A stretch of DNA of 64,000 bases from Labilibacter marinus (GTDB lineage: Bacteria > Bacteroidota > Bacteroidia > Bacteroidales > Marinilabiliaceae), in NCBI RefSeq assembly GCF_001659685.2, contig NZ_LXYE02000009.1, positions 1 through 64,000 on the forward strand. Direction: 5' to 3'. The notes below the pieces were generated by a model. It did not search any database. It saw only the letters and a program-made list of their open reading frames with translations, and was not told the origin of the DNA. The stretch's first letter is position 1; each line of letters starts with the position of its first letter. The position numbers and the translations under genes were made by a program. This document shows positions 42,902 through 52,786 of this stretch, piece after piece.

Positions 42902-45700
42902 ATGGCAAATTCTGTTTCAAAAAGTATTCAAATAAAAGGAGCAAGGGTTCACAACTTAAAAGGTGTCGACCTGGATATTCCTCGCAATAAATTTATTGTC
43001 ATTACTGGCGTTTCTGGTTCGGGTAAGTCATCCTTGGCATTTGATACTTTATATGCAGAAGGGCAGAGGCGGTATGTGGAGAGTTTAAGTTCTTATGCGC
43101 GCCAGTTTTTAGGCAGAATAGATAAGCCAGAAGTGGATTTTATTAAAGGAATTCCACCTGCCATTGCCATTGAGCAAAAGGTAAATACCCGAAATCCGCG
43201 CTCAACAGTCGGTACTTCAACAGAGGTTTACGATTACATGAAACTGCTTTTTGCAAGAATTGGTAAAACTATTTCACCTGAGTCGGGGAAGGAAGTAAAA
43301 CGTCATTATGTATCTGATGTGGTCAATCATATAGTTAACCATGATGATAAAACCCGTTTGGTAATTTTATCAAATATTCATATTCCAGAAGGAAGAACTT
43401 GTGGCGAGCACCTAGAGGTGTTGATGAAACAAGGTTTTGTTCGTGTGGAAGTGGAGAACGATTTTTATAAAATTGAAGATATACTGAACGATGATAAGTT
43501 CCTAGAAGGTTGTAATAAGCTTAATCTGGTTATTGATAGGGCAACAGCGTCTAAAGATGAGGATAATTTATCGCGTTTAGCGGATTCTATACAGACGGCT
43601 TTTTTCGAAGGAAAAGGAGAATGCCTCGTTAAAGTCTTTGAAAAGGATAATATCCAAACATATACTTTCTCCAATCGGTTTGAGTTAGATGGAATTGAAT
43701 TTGAGGAACCCAGCGAGCATATGTTTACCTTCAACAACCCTGTTGGAGCCTGTAAAAAGTGCGAAGGCTTTGGTAGCGTTATTGGTATCGATGCTGATTT
43801 GGTGATTCCTAATAAATCACTTTCTATTTTTGAAGATGCAGTAGCTTGTTGGAAGGGTGATAAAATGGGCGAGTACAAAAAGATGCTCATCTCAGCAGCT
43901 CACCATGTTGATTTTCCAGTGCACAAACCGTACTATGAATTATCAGATGCAGAGCGCAAGATGTTATGGAAAGGGAATAAGTATTTTCATGGCATTGATA
44001 CATTCTTTAAACACGTCGAGGAACAACAATATAAGATTCAGTATCGTGTTATGCTTTCGCGATATAGAGGAAAAACGAAATGTCCGGAGTGTAATGGAAC
44101 GAGATTAAAGAAAGAAGCCTCGTATGTAAAAGTAGGCGGCAAGAGTATTTCTGAATTAGTATTGATGCCATTGACGGAGTTAATGGATTTCTTTCAGAAT
44201 TTAGAGCTGAACGAGCACGAGCAAAAAGTAGGTTTACGCTTGTTTAGAGAGATAAACACCAGGCTTAAGTTTTTATATGAGGTTGGTTTGGGCTACTTGA
44301 CGTTAAATCGCTTGTCATCTACGCTATCTGGAGGTGAAAGCCAGCGTATTAATTTAGCAACCTCTTTAGGAAGCACTCTAGTAGGCTCCTTATATATATT
44401 AGATGAACCAAGTATTGGACTACATTCTAGAGATACTGCTTTACTGATTAAAGTATTAAAAGAGCTACAGCGAATGGGTAACACCGTTATTGTGGTGGAG
44501 CACGATGAAGATATTATGCGTGCTGCAGATGAAATTGTGGATATAGGTCCAGGTGCAGGTCGTTTAGGTGGTGAGGTGGTGTTTAAAGGTAAACTTGAAG
44601 AAAATGCCGATGCACAGTTGAGTTTAACGCACCAATATTTGTTTGGAGCTAAAAAGATAGAGCTACCAAGTTCCAGAAGAAGTTGGAATAACTATATAGA
44701 GATACTTGGAGCCAGAGAAAATAACTTAAAGGGTATTGATGTAAAAATACCTTTGAATGTATTAAATGTAATTACTGGTGTTTCAGGGTCTGGAAAATCG
44801 TCATTAATTAGCACCATATTATATCCTTCAATTAAAAAACGTTTAGGTGGATATGCGGATAAAACAGGAGCCTTTGATTTATTACAAGGAAGCATAGATC
44901 AGATAACGGAGGTGGAGTATGTGGATCAAAATCCTATCGGTAAATCTTCCCGTTCTAACCCAGCTACCTACCTAAAGGCTTATGACGAAATTCGTAAGTT
45001 AATGGCCGACCAACAAGCTTCAAAGATTAATGGATATAAAGCTTCTCATTTCTCCTTTAATATTGATGGTGGTAGATGTGAAGAGTGCCAGGGAGAAGGT
45101 ACCATAAAGGTAGAAATGCAGTTTATGGCCGATATTATATTGACTTGTGAAAACTGCCATGGTAAAAGATTTAAGAGTGATGTTTTAGAGGTGAAATATC
45201 GAGGCAATGGGATTCATGATATATTAGAGATGACCATTGAGCAAGCCATTGAATTTTTTGCAGAAGGAGAGGGGAATACAGAAAAACGCATTGTCAATAA
45301 ATTAAAACCATTAGCTGATGTAGGACTGGGCTATGTAAAGATGGGACAGTCATCGAGTACTTTGTCAGGAGGAGAAAGTCAACGTGTTAAGCTGGCTTCG
45401 TTTTTGGCTAAGGAAAAAAATGAACCAACCTTGTTTATATTTGATGAGCCCACAACAGGACTGCATTTTAACGATATTCAGAAACTATTAAAGGCTTTTG
45501 ATGCATTGATAGCTAAAGGCCATTCTTTGGTCATCATCGAGCATAATATGGAAATTATAAAATCGGCTGACTGGATTATTGATTTAGGTCCAGAAGGGGG
45601 TGATAAAGGAGGACACTTGGTTTACGAAGGAACCCCAGAAAAACTGATTGAAGTAGAAGAATCTTATACAGGTAGATTCTTAAAACCTTATTTAGAATAA
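42902..45700 (+). CDS. uvrA: Excinuclease ABC subunit A
   Basis: A 932-residue UvrA, the damage-sensing ATPase of nucleotide excision repair. First Walker A GVSGSGKSS at residues 36-44, second GVSGSGKSS in the C-terminal half. CxxC zinc modules are visible (CKKCEGFG, CPECNGTRLKKEA, CEECQGEGTIKVEMQF with CENCHGKRF), and two ABC signatures LSGGESQR appear. DNA is handed to UvrB, which is not in this window. Length is normal. It is transcribed alone, with a terminator before and after. Confidence 0.97.
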   Translation: MANSVSKSIQIKGARVHNLKGVDLDIPRNKFIVITGVSGSGKSSLAFDTLYAEGQRRYVESLSSYARQFLGRIDKPEVDFIKGIPPAIAIEQKVNTRNPRSTVGTSTEVYDYMKLLFARIGKTISPESGKEVKRHYVSDVVNHIVNHDDKTRLVILSNIHIPEGRTCGEHLEVLMKQGFVRVEVENDFYKIEDILNDDKFLEGCNKLNLVIDRATASKDEDNLSRLADSIQTAFFEGKGECLVKVFEKDNIQTYTFSNRFELDGIEFEEPSEHMFTFNNPVGACKKCEGFGSVIGIDADLVIPNKSLSIFEDAVACWKGDKMGEYKKMLISAAHHVDFPVHKPYYELSDAERKMLWKGNKYFHGIDTFFKHVEEQQYKIQYRVMLSRYRGKTKCPECNGTRLKKEASYVKVGGKSISELVLMPLTELMDFFQNLELNEHEQKVGLRLFREINTRLKFLYEVGLGYLTLNRLSSTLSGGESQRINLATSLGSTLVGSLYILDEPSIGLHSRDTALLIKVLKELQRMGNTVIVVEHDEDIMRAADEIVDIGPGAGRLGGEVVFKGKLEENADAQLSLTHQYLFGAKKIELPSSRRSWNNYIEILGARENNLKGIDVKIPLNVLNVITGVSGSGKSSLISTILYPSIKKRLGGYADKTGAFDLLQGSIDQITEVEYVDQNPIGKSSRSNPATYLKAYDEIRKLMADQQASKINGYKASHFSFNIDGGRCEECQGEGTIKVEMQFMADIILTCENCHGKRFKSDVLEVKYRGNGIHDILEMTIEQAIEFFAEGEGNTEKRIVNKLKPLADVGLGYVKMGQSSSTLSGGESQRVKLASFLAKEKNEPTLFIFDEPTTGLHFNDIQKLLKAFDALIAKGHSLVIIEHNMEIIKSADWIIDLGPEGGDKGGHLVYEGTPEKLIEVEESYTGRFLKPYLE

Positions 45701-45726
45701 GCATTTAGAAGGAAAATATTGGAAAC

Positions 45727-45757
45727 AAAAAAAGCTGCACATGGCAGCTTTTTTTGT
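45727..45757. terminator. Bidirectional terminator between uvrA and the convergent gene
   Basis: AAAGCTGC and GGCAGCTTT pair, with A tracts on the left and T tracts on the right, so it can stop transcription from both sides. Confidence 0.88.
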
Positions 45758-45773
45758 TTCTATAAAATTAGTT

Positions 45774-46244
45774 TTACTTTTTCTTCTTTTTCTTCTTTTC
45801 CTTTTCAATTCCAAAAAGAACGGCCACACAACCTTGTGTTATTTCCGTTTCCATATCGTAATCATCAAGCACTTTTAACTTAAGAATTAGCATTTGGGTA
45901 GACTCAACCGTAAAATCCCATACATCTGTAAAGTCATGTTCTTGATTATCGAAAAGGATGTTATTCTCTTTATCAACTAACCTAAAGTGAATATTTGGTA
46001 GGTTCTCAATTTTACTGATGGCTACTCTATACTTTTGGTTGGCAAAAAAGGTTTTATAAAGTTCGGCAGTGTCACCTGCACCAAGAACCGTGGCATTGTA
46101 GTTTCCGTCATGTACAAATTCTCCAAGCTTAATTTTGCCAACGTTTTTTGCAAAACTTGCACATTGAGCAAAGCCAGTGTGAGCAATGAAGCACATGAGT
46201 AGTGTTAGTAAGCCAACAGTAAGGGCTTTTTTGTTGTTTTTCAT
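45774..46244 (-). CDS. Secreted protein of unknown function with poly-Lys tail
   Basis: A 156-residue protein, taking ATG 46244, which starts a good signal peptide (MKNNKKALTVGLLTLLMCFIAHTGFAQ); the open frame goes 30 bp further up into the neighbouring gene. The mature part is beta-rich (LGEFVHDGNYNATVLGAGDTAELYKTFFANQKYRVAISKIENLPNIHFRLVD), perhaps a small sandwich domain. It ends in KEKKKKKKK. I do not recognise a family. It follows a lipoprotein gene by 19 bp on the same strand and may be co-transcribed. Confidence 0.75.
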   Translation of the reverse strand: MKNNKKALTVGLLTLLMCFIAHTGFAQCASFAKNVGKIKLGEFVHDGNYNATVLGAGDTAELYKTFFANQKYRVAISKIENLPNIHFRLVDKENNILFDNQEHDFTDVWDFTVESTQMLILKLKVLDDYDMETEITQGCVAVLFGIEKEKKKKKKK

Positions 46245-46263
46245 TCTAAAATATACTGTTGGT

Positions 46264-47196
46264 TTATGATACAAATTCAGTTCTAATCTCGGTAACTTTA
46301 TTAATTAAAGCTTCAAATACTTCTTTCGATATTTGTGTTTCAGAGTCAGCTTTAATAGTAGTTACTCTATTTTCTTTATCTGTTTCCGACTGTACTTTAG
46401 AAGTATTAACGATTTTTACTTGCTCAAAAATCGCTTTTAATTCGTTCATCTTTCCATGTAAGTACTGAATGTCTTCATTCTCAGGATGAGAGTCTAATAA
46501 ATTCATTACAGTAATTAAAGATAACTTCTGGTAAACAATTCTGTCTAATAACCTTTTGTTATTATCCATAGAGCCGTTGGTTAGAGCAGAAGCTAAGTAT
46601 AATCCTTCAACCCATCCACCTACAAGAACCATCACTGAAATAGCAGCTCTATCGTTTTCTTTTAGATAGGCATTTGAGGTCATAAACGTTTCGGAGATTA
46701 TTTCCAGAACAGCATCTCTGTTATTCATGTTATCTTCCAATTGTTTCATGGTGTTTTCGTCAATGGCATCTATAATACTTAGTCCTTCAGCTAATTTTTT
46801 AGCACATCCCATATATTGAATAGCGCTTTGTGTTTGATCGAAAAGACTGGTGTAACTTAAGTCAGCACTATAAACACCTAGGTTTAAGGCCATTTTAAGA
46901 TTTGTGTTGTAGTTGGTTACGTTACCAATCGGATTTAATATTTCCTCGTCGTAGCGAGCACCCGATCTTTTAATTAACATAGCCGTTTCAAGTGGAGAGG
47001 GTAATGAATAAAAAATCAGTTTTGACTTATTGAAATCCTCCATCATTTTTGGATCAACATCTTTTTTTGTTGATTCAATTAGTTCAGTTTGCTCATTGTT
47101 TTTTTTCTTATCGCTAGACTGACAAGAAGATAATATACTTATGGCAATAATGAATGTGAAAATGAATTTAGAAACTAAAAGAAAAGTTTTTCTCAT
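46264..47196 (-). CDS. Lipoprotein of unknown function
   Basis: A 310-residue lipoprotein with lipobox SILSSC (Cys25). The mature part is helical and soluble: FYSLPSPLETAMLIKRSGARYDEEILNPIGN, LKMALNLGVYSADLSYTSLFDQTQSAIQYMGCAKKLAEGL. Such proteins occur widely in Bacteroidota next to small secreted proteins, but I know no function. The downstream secreted protein gene starts 19 bp after its stop. Confidence 0.78.
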   Translation of the reverse strand: MRKTFLLVSKFIFTFIIAISILSSCQSSDKKKNNEQTELIESTKKDVDPKMMEDFNKSKLIFYSLPSPLETAMLIKRSGARYDEEILNPIGNVTNYNTNLKMALNLGVYSADLSYTSLFDQTQSAIQYMGCAKKLAEGLSIIDAIDENTMKQLEDNMNNRDAVLEIISETFMTSNAYLKENDRAAISVMVLVGGWVEGLYLASALTNGSMDNNKRLLDRIVYQKLSLITVMNLLDSHPENEDIQYLHGKMNELKAIFEQVKIVNTSKVQSETDKENRVTTIKADSETQISKEVFEALINKVTEIRTEFVS

Positions 47197-47392
47197 TTTG
47201 TTAAATTTTTGTGTCGATATTCAAATTTTATAACCAAGAATAAAGACCGTAATTGCTAGGATTTTATTACTATGGCAGGTTTACAAGCCCATGATTTTTG
47301 CGTGCAAACCAATAGTGTCAATATTTATAAGCTAAAATATCAAATAAAATTTAAATGTAATGTCTTTTATCTGCTTTTGTTGATGAAATGAT

Positions 47393-47432
47393 AAAAAAAA
47401 GCTTCTGACATGTATTATTCAGAAGCTTTTTT
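47393..47432 (-). terminator. Terminator after the dihydroorotate-dehydrogenase-like gene
   Basis: On the minus strand AAGCTTCTGA and TCAGAAGCTT pair, followed by eight T. Confidence 0.88.
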
Positions 47433-47441
47433 AAATTTTAT

Positions 47442-48428
47442 TTATTCCATATTCGAAAAGTATCTCATAAATTGAGCTCTTTCGTACATGGCTGGATCTT
47501 TAATTTTTCGATAGCTCATCATTCCTCTAAAGGCATTAATATCACTAAAATTCTTTTCATCCATCCAATAAGATAACTCGTTTAAGATATCAGAAATTAC
47601 CTTTGGACCTTTTTGATACACAGCAGAACAAACCTGAACAGTAGTTGCTCCAGCTAGTAATTGTTTAATAACCGCTTCGCCATCGTGATTACCCGTGGAA
47701 GCAGAAATGTTAACTTGTTCTACTTTATCAGCAACAATAGCTACCCATCTTAACGACTTGCGAATATCAGCAGGAGTACTAAATACAGATGCCGAAACTA
47801 AACTTAATTGATTAATATCGATATCTGGTTGGTAAAAGCGGTTGAATAATACTACTCCTTTTGCTCCGATAGCATATAGCTTATTTACTACAGCAACAAT
47901 ATTGGCAAAGTTATCACCAAGTTTCATAGCAAATGGAATATTTAAGGCACTATTCACATTTTCGGCGATTGAATAGTATAACCCCTCGATAACAGATGCC
48001 TCAACATTTTTATCTGTATTTACTACATGCACATTTAATTCAATAGCATCTGCTCCAGCTTCTTCAATTTGCTTAGCAAAAGAAATCCATTCGTTAGAAG
48101 AAAAACAGTTGATGCTTGCTATAATTGGAATATCGAACTTGGCTTTTGCTTCTGAAATTAATTTTAAATATTCGCCAACAGAATTATCTTTAGTATACCC
48201 TGCAATGTAATCCATTGCTTCGGGGTAATCATATCCTTCTCCACCTTGTATTTGCTTGTTGATATCGTGGTTTATTTGCTCTTCGAAAAGAGATTTTAAA
48301 ACAACAGCACCAGCACCAGCATCTACCAGTTTCTGAATTTTATCAACGCTATTGGTTAATCCTGAACTACTAACAACTATAGGATTTTTAAGTTTTAGCC
48401 CCAGGTAGGTAGTATTTAAATTTGACAT
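47442..48428 (-). CDS. Dihydroorotate-dehydrogenase-like FMN protein
   Basis: A 328-residue TIM-barrel protein similar to dihydroorotate dehydrogenases: NTTYLGLKLKNPIVVSSSGLTNSVDKIQKLVDAGAGAVVLKSLFEEQI, IASINCFSSNEWISFAKQIEEAGADAIELNVH (Cys in the active-site loop), PFAMKLGDNFANIVAVV, GVVLFNRFYQPDID. It diverges from PyrD at the substrate loops, and this group is usually annotated as a PreA-like or DHODH-like protein of unknown substrate. The YggS gene lies 75 bp upstream on the same strand. Confidence 0.82.
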   Translation of the reverse strand: MSNLNTTYLGLKLKNPIVVSSSGLTNSVDKIQKLVDAGAGAVVLKSLFEEQINHDINKQIQGGEGYDYPEAMDYIAGYTKDNSVGEYLKLISEAKAKFDIPIIASINCFSSNEWISFAKQIEEAGADAIELNVHVVNTDKNVEASVIEGLYYSIAENVNSALNIPFAMKLGDNFANIVAVVNKLYAIGAKGVVLFNRFYQPDIDINQLSLVSASVFSTPADIRKSLRWVAIVADKVEQVNISASTGNHDGEAVIKQLLAGATTVQVCSAVYQKGPKVISDILNELSYWMDEKNFSDINAFRGMMSYRKIKDPAMYERAQFMRYFSNME

Positions 48429-48503
48429 AGAATTGTTTTTTTTATCTCGAACAAATATAATTTTTTTTGGAGATTATCAGCGTAAAATCTATACTTAATC
48501 CTT

Positions 48504-49175
48504 TTAATGATAGTTTCGAGCACCAAAAATGGAGCTTCCTACTCTTACCATGGTGCTGCCATTATTTATAGCAATGGGATAATCGCCTGACATGCCCATT
48601 GATATCTCTTTAAAAGAAGACTGACCATTAAAGTGGGATTTTTTTAACTGTTTAAAGATGGTTTTAAGACTGCTAAACTCTTTGGCTACCTGATCTTCAT
48701 CATCTGTGTAGGTGGCCATTCCCATAACTCCACAAACTTCAATGTTTTCAAATCCATGGATAGGGTAACTTTGAAGGAGTTCTTCAATTTCTTGTAAGTT
48801 GAAACCAAACTTTGTGCTCTCTTCAGCTATATGAAATTGTAACAAACATTTAATAACTCGATTGTTTTTTTTGCCTTCTTTATCGATAGTCTTTAATAGT
48901 TTTAATGAATCAACACCGTGTAATAAACTAACAAATGGAGCAATGTACTTTACCTTATTAGATTGCAAATGACCAATAAAGTGCCATTCAATATCTTTGG
49001 GGAGTTCTTCATATTTCTTACCCAAATCCTGTACCTTATTCTCACCAAATACCCTTTGTCCAGCATTGTAGGCTTCCAGAATATCTGAATTAGGTTTTGT
49101 TTTAGATACCGCTACTAGAGTAACCTGCTCTGGAAGAATTGTTTTTATTTTATTTAAATTATCTGCAATTGACAT
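48504..49175 (-). CDS. yggS: YggS-family PLP homeostasis protein
   Basis: A 223-residue single-domain PLP protein with fold-type III barrel. K25 in VAVSKTKP is the PLP lysine. EWHFIGHLQSNKVKY and MGMSGDYPIAINNGSTMVRVGSSIFGARNY are family signatures. It binds PLP without known catalysis and keeps B6 vitamers balanced, also affecting amino-acid pools. Length is normal. Confidence 0.95.
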   Translation of the reverse strand: MSIADNLNKIKTILPEQVTLVAVSKTKPNSDILEAYNAGQRVFGENKVQDLGKKYEELPKDIEWHFIGHLQSNKVKYIAPFVSLLHGVDSLKLLKTIDKEGKKNNRVIKCLLQFHIAEESTKFGFNLQEIEELLQSYPIHGFENIEVCGVMGMATYTDDEDQVAKEFSSLKTIFKQLKKSHFNGQSSFKEISMGMSGDYPIAINNGSTMVRVGSSIFGARNYH

Positions 49176-49237
49176 TGTACTATGTTTTTCTGATGCAAAA
49201 ATACCATAATTAGTGGTTGAACCATCTTTATTAAAGC

Positions 49238-49271
49238 AAAAAGAGACTGCCGAATAATGACAATCTCTTTT
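49238..49271 (-). terminator. Terminator after the DUF1015 gene
   Basis: On the minus strand AAAAGAGATTG pairs with CAGTCTCTTTT and runs into T. Confidence 0.78.
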
Positions 49272-49292
49272 AGATTATGGTGGGACAAAGAA

Positions 49293-50543
49293 CTAATCCA
49301 ATTTATGAATAACCAAGCCTGACCTTAATTTTGGTTCAAACCAAGTTGTTTTTGGAGGCATTATATTACCTGTATCAGCAATGTCAATAAGTTGTTGCAT
49401 AGATACTGGATACATGGCAAAGGCCACTTTCATTTCGCCACTATCTACTCTTTTAGATAATTCACCTAAACCTCTGATTCCTCCTACAAAGTCTATTCTT
49501 TTATCTGTTCTTAAATCTTTAATGCCTAAAATGTCATCTAAAACCAAGTCAGACAAAATTGTTACATCAAGCACACCAATAGGATCATTATCGTTAAATG
49601 TACCTGCTTTTGCTTTTAAGCGATACCATTTATTATCAATATACATAGAAAATTCGTGAAGTTCATTAGGCTTTATAATTTCCTCTGATATTTCACTTAT
49701 TTCGAAACTTACTTTAAGTCTGGATAAAAAATCGCCTTTAGTAAGTCCGTTTAAGTCCTTTACTACTCTATTGTAATCAATAATTTTTAATTGAGTATCT
49801 GGAAAATGCACGGCCAAAAAGAAATTGTATTCTTCATTGCCTGTATGATTTGGATTTTTTTCACGCTTTTCTTTTCCTACCAAAGCCGCAGCCGCTGTGC
49901 GATGATGTCCGTCGGCCACGTAAGTAGCAGGTACCTTAGTGGCAAAAAGTTCTTCAATTTGCTGATTGATATTTTCCCCTCTAACAACCCAAAAGTGGTG
50001 ACCAAAACCATCTTCCGCAGTAAAATCGTACTCGGGATCATTATTTTTTACATAGTCCTCAACTATATCATCAATTTCTTTTACGTTGGGATAAGTGAAA
50101 AACACAGGCTCAATATTTGCATTGTTCATGCTAACATGAATCATACGATCTTTTTCTTTTTCACTTCGCGTAAGCTCATGCTTTTTAATAACACCATTTA
50201 AATAATCATCTACCGAAGCTGCAGCCACAATACCATATTGCGTTCTACCTTCCATTGTTTGAGCATATATATAAAATCGTGCTTCCCTTTCTTGAAACAG
50301 CCATCCCTTTTCCTGAAACATTTGAAAATTGTGGATGGATTTATCGTAAACTTCCTGTGAATGTATATCGGTATCAGCTGTACAATCAATTTCGCTTCGC
50401 GTGATATGTAATAAAGATTCAGGTTTGCCTTCAGCCATCTTGGCTGCTTCTTCGCGGTTCATTACATCGTAAGGCAAACAAGCCAGTGTGTTGGCAATAT
50501 CTTGCGGTGGGCGTAGGCCTTTAAAAGGTTTTACTATAGCCAT
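49293..50543 (-). CDS. DUF1015 family protein, linked to serine metabolism
   Basis: A 416-residue cytosolic protein of DUF1015. FKGLRPPQDIANTLACLPYDVMNREEA at the start and VADGHHRTAAAALVGKEKRE (D211-R215) are diagnostic. The GHHR motif recalls the ParB/sulfiredoxin superfamily, some of whose members phosphorylate free serine. It lies downstream of serA and serC on the same strand, which suggests a role in serine metabolism; that is inference. A terminator between it and serA means separate or partly separate transcription. Confidence 0.87.
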   Translation of the reverse strand: MAIVKPFKGLRPPQDIANTLACLPYDVMNREEAAKMAEGKPESLLHITRSEIDCTADTDIHSQEVYDKSIHNFQMFQEKGWLFQEREARFYIYAQTMEGRTQYGIVAAASVDDYLNGVIKKHELTRSEKEKDRMIHVSMNNANIEPVFFTYPNVKEIDDIVEDYVKNNDPEYDFTAEDGFGHHFWVVRGENINQQIEELFATKVPATYVADGHHRTAAAALVGKEKREKNPNHTGNEEYNFFLAVHFPDTQLKIIDYNRVVKDLNGLTKGDFLSRLKVSFEISEISEEIIKPNELHEFSMYIDNKWYRLKAKAGTFNDNDPIGVLDVTILSDLVLDDILGIKDLRTDKRIDFVGGIRGLGELSKRVDSGEMKVAFAMYPVSMQQLIDIADTGNIMPPKTTWFEPKLRSGLVIHKLD

Positions 50544-50655
50544 ATCAATTAAATTTTAGTCACTGTTTTTACTGAATACAATATAATTACTAAAATTTAT
50601 AAAGAATAGTGATATTTATCAAGGAGAGAGGACTATAAACCCTGATTTTTGGCAT

Positions 50656-50685
50656 AAAAAAAGGGTGCCTTTACAGACACCCTTT
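50656..50685 (-). terminator. Terminator after serA
   Basis: On the minus strand AAAGGGTG pairs with CACCCTTT, followed by T. Confidence 0.87.
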
Positions 50686-50704
50686 GGTATTTTGATAAAA
50701 TGGA

Positions 50705-51625
50705 TTACTTATTTACTTTAAAAGTCTCGTTTCCATTTTTAATAAAATCAGCAATTTGATTTGCAGCAGCAACACCAGCGTTGATGTTAGCTTCAGCTGT
50801 TTGAGCACCCATTTTTTTAGGTGTGAAGAAAAATCTTCCGCCAAATGGAGCAAAATCTTCTTTGTTATCGGGAGCAATGTCCGAGATATAACAGAAATCT
50901 TCTCTTTCCATCATTAATTTAATCATCTCAGCTTCGTGAATCACCTCTTTACGAGCAGTATTAACTAATACACCACCTTTAGGCATTTTAGATAATAAAT
51001 CGAAGTTGATAGATTCTTTAGTAGTTGGAGTAGCTGGAATATGTAAAGATACATACTGACAAGTTGAATATAATTCCTCAACAGAAGCAACTGGTGTTAC
51101 ACCGTCAGCTTTAATTTTAGCATCATCAACAAATGGGTCAAATGCATAAACATCCATACCAATTCCTTGTGCAATTTTAGCTACGTATAAACCTACGTTT
51201 CCGTATGCGTGAATACCAATCTTTTTTCCTTTTAACTCAGTTCCTGCAGTACCGTTATAAGCGTTACGAGCCATGGCAATCATCATACCAAAAGCTAACT
51301 CAGCTACTGCGTTAGAGTTTTGTCCTGGGGTGTTCATTGCTACTACATTATTAGCAGTACAAGCCTCTAGGTCTAAATTATCGTATCCAGCACCTGCTCT
51401 AACAACAATTTTTAATTCTTTAGCTGCTTCAATTACTTCAGATGTAACTTTATCAGAACGAACGATTAATGCAGATGCATCTTTAACAGCTTCTAAAAGC
51501 TCTGCTTTATCAGCATATTTTTCAAGTAAAGCAAAGTCGAAACCAGCTTCTTTAACAACAGCTTCAATTTGATCTACAGCTGCTTTAGCAAAAGGCTTTT
51601 CTGTAGCTACAAGTACTTTTGTCAT
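50705..51625 (-). CDS. serA: D-3-phosphoglycerate dehydrogenase, short form
   Basis: A 306-residue SerA, first step of serine synthesis. Motifs: VVRAGAGYDNLDLEACTANNVVAMNTPGQNSNAVAELAFG (substrate loop), GKKIGIHAYGNVGLYVAKIAQGIGMDVYAFDP (NAD site), LVNTARKEVIHE, and a C-terminal FGGRFFFTPKKMGAQTAEA carrying the catalytic-His position in altered form (Lys-Met-Gly instead of His-x-Gly). It lacks the ACT regulatory domain, so serine feedback through it is unlikely. It follows serC by 90 bp. Confidence 0.93.
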   Translation of the reverse strand: MTKVLVATEKPFAKAAVDQIEAVVKEAGFDFALLEKYADKAELLEAVKDASALIVRSDKVTSEVIEAAKELKIVVRAGAGYDNLDLEACTANNVVAMNTPGQNSNAVAELAFGMMIAMARNAYNGTAGTELKGKKIGIHAYGNVGLYVAKIAQGIGMDVYAFDPFVDDAKIKADGVTPVASVEELYSTCQYVSLHIPATPTTKESINFDLLSKMPKGGVLVNTARKEVIHEAEMIKLMMEREDFCYISDIAPDNKEDFAPFGGRFFFTPKKMGAQTAEANINAGVAAANQIADFIKNGNETFKVNK

Positions 51626-51665
51626 AATATAATGATTTGTGTTTATCAGTTTATAAAAATGGAAA

Positions 51666-51691
51666 AACCGAAACCTAAATAAGATTTCGGA
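51666..51691 (-). terminator. Weak hairpin between serC and serA
   Basis: On the minus strand CCGAAAT pairs with ATTTCGG-like bases (CCGAAA 51668-51673 with TTTCGG 51685-51690), followed by a short T run. It may only partly stop transcription between the two genes. Confidence 0.45.
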
Positions 51692-51715
51692 ATCCCTATT
51701 TAGTTGTATTTTATT

Positions 51716-52786
51716 CTAGTGCTTAGAAGCGAATTCTTTCATGGCAGCTACAAGTACTTCAACGCTTTCTTTTGGTAATGCGTTATAAGTAGAAGCTCTA
51801 AATCCACCTACTGAACGGTGACCTTTGATACCAACACATCCTTTAGATGTAGCTAATTCCATAAAGTCTTTTTCTAACTCAGTATACTCATCGTTCATTA
51901 CAAAACAAATGTTCATTAACGATTTGTCCTCGTCAGCTTCAACAGTTGCTTTAAAGAATTTATTGCTTTCAATTTCATCGTAAAGAAGACCTGCTTTTTC
52001 GATGTTCCTTTTCTCCATTGAAGCAATACCACCGTTGTCTTTTAACCAAGTTAAGGTTTGTAAAGCAGCGTATACAGGTAGTACAGGAGGAGTGTTAAAC
52101 ATAGACTCTTTATCAATGTGAGTTCTATAGTCTAACATGGTAGGAATCTGACGATCTACTTTTCCTAGTGCACCTTCTTTTACAATGGCAAAAGCAACTC
52201 CTGAAGGAGCAAGGTTCTTTTGAGCACCACCATAAATAATATCGTATTTAGAAACGTCAATAGGACGAGAGAATATATCAGAAGACATATCAGCTACAAT
52301 TGGTACACCAAGGTCTAAATCAGTTTTGATTTCAGTACCGTAGATGGTGTTGTTTGTTGTAATATGTAAATAATCTAAATCCGAAGGAACGTCAAATCCT
52401 TTAGGAATATAATTATAGTTGGCATCTTTAGAAGAAGCTACTTCAATAACATCACCAAATAATTTAGCCTCTTTTTGTGCTTTAGCAGCCCAAGCTCCAG
52501 TGTTTAAGTAACCAGCTTTCGATTTCATTAGGTTAAAAGGAACCATACAAAATTGTGTGCTCGCTCCACCACCAATGAAAACAACTTGGTAACCTGCAGG
52601 TACGTTTAATAATTCTTTTACAAGAGCAATAGCTTGATCCATTACCGCTACAAATTCTTTTGAACGGTGCGATACTTCCATTACTGATAAACCTGTTCCA
52701 GCAAAATTTAAAACAGCTTCAGCTGTATTTTTAATGGTGAATTCCGGTAAAATAGATGGTCCGGCGTAAAAATTGTGCTTTTTCAT
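51716..52786 (-). CDS. serC: Phosphoserine aminotransferase
   Basis: A 356-residue SerC, second step of serine synthesis, PLP-dependent. [45 protein letters not shown] opens the protein as expected; [15 protein letters not shown] binds the cofactor phosphate; [16 protein letters not shown] carries the PLP lysine; [17 protein letters not shown] is the substrate-binding C-terminal motif. Length is normal for the family. It is the first gene of the ser group. Confidence 0.96.
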   Translation of the reverse strand: MKKHNFYAGPSILPEFTIKNTAEAVLNFAGTGLSVMEVSHRSKEFVAVMDQAIALVKELLNVPAGYQVVFIGGGASTQFCMVPFNLMKSKAGYLNTGAWAAKAQKEAKLFGDVIEVASSKDANYNYIPKGFDVPSDLDYLHITTNNTIYGTEIKTDLDLGVPIVADMSSDIFSRPIDVSKYDIIYGGAQKNLAPSGVAFAIVKEGALGKVDRQIPTMLDYRTHIDKESMFNTPPVLPVYAALQTLTWLKDNGGIASMEKRNIEKAGLLYDEIESNKFFKATVEADEDKSLMNICFVMNDEYTELEKDFMELATSKGCVGIKGHRSVGGFRASTYNALPKESVEVLVAAMKEFASKH

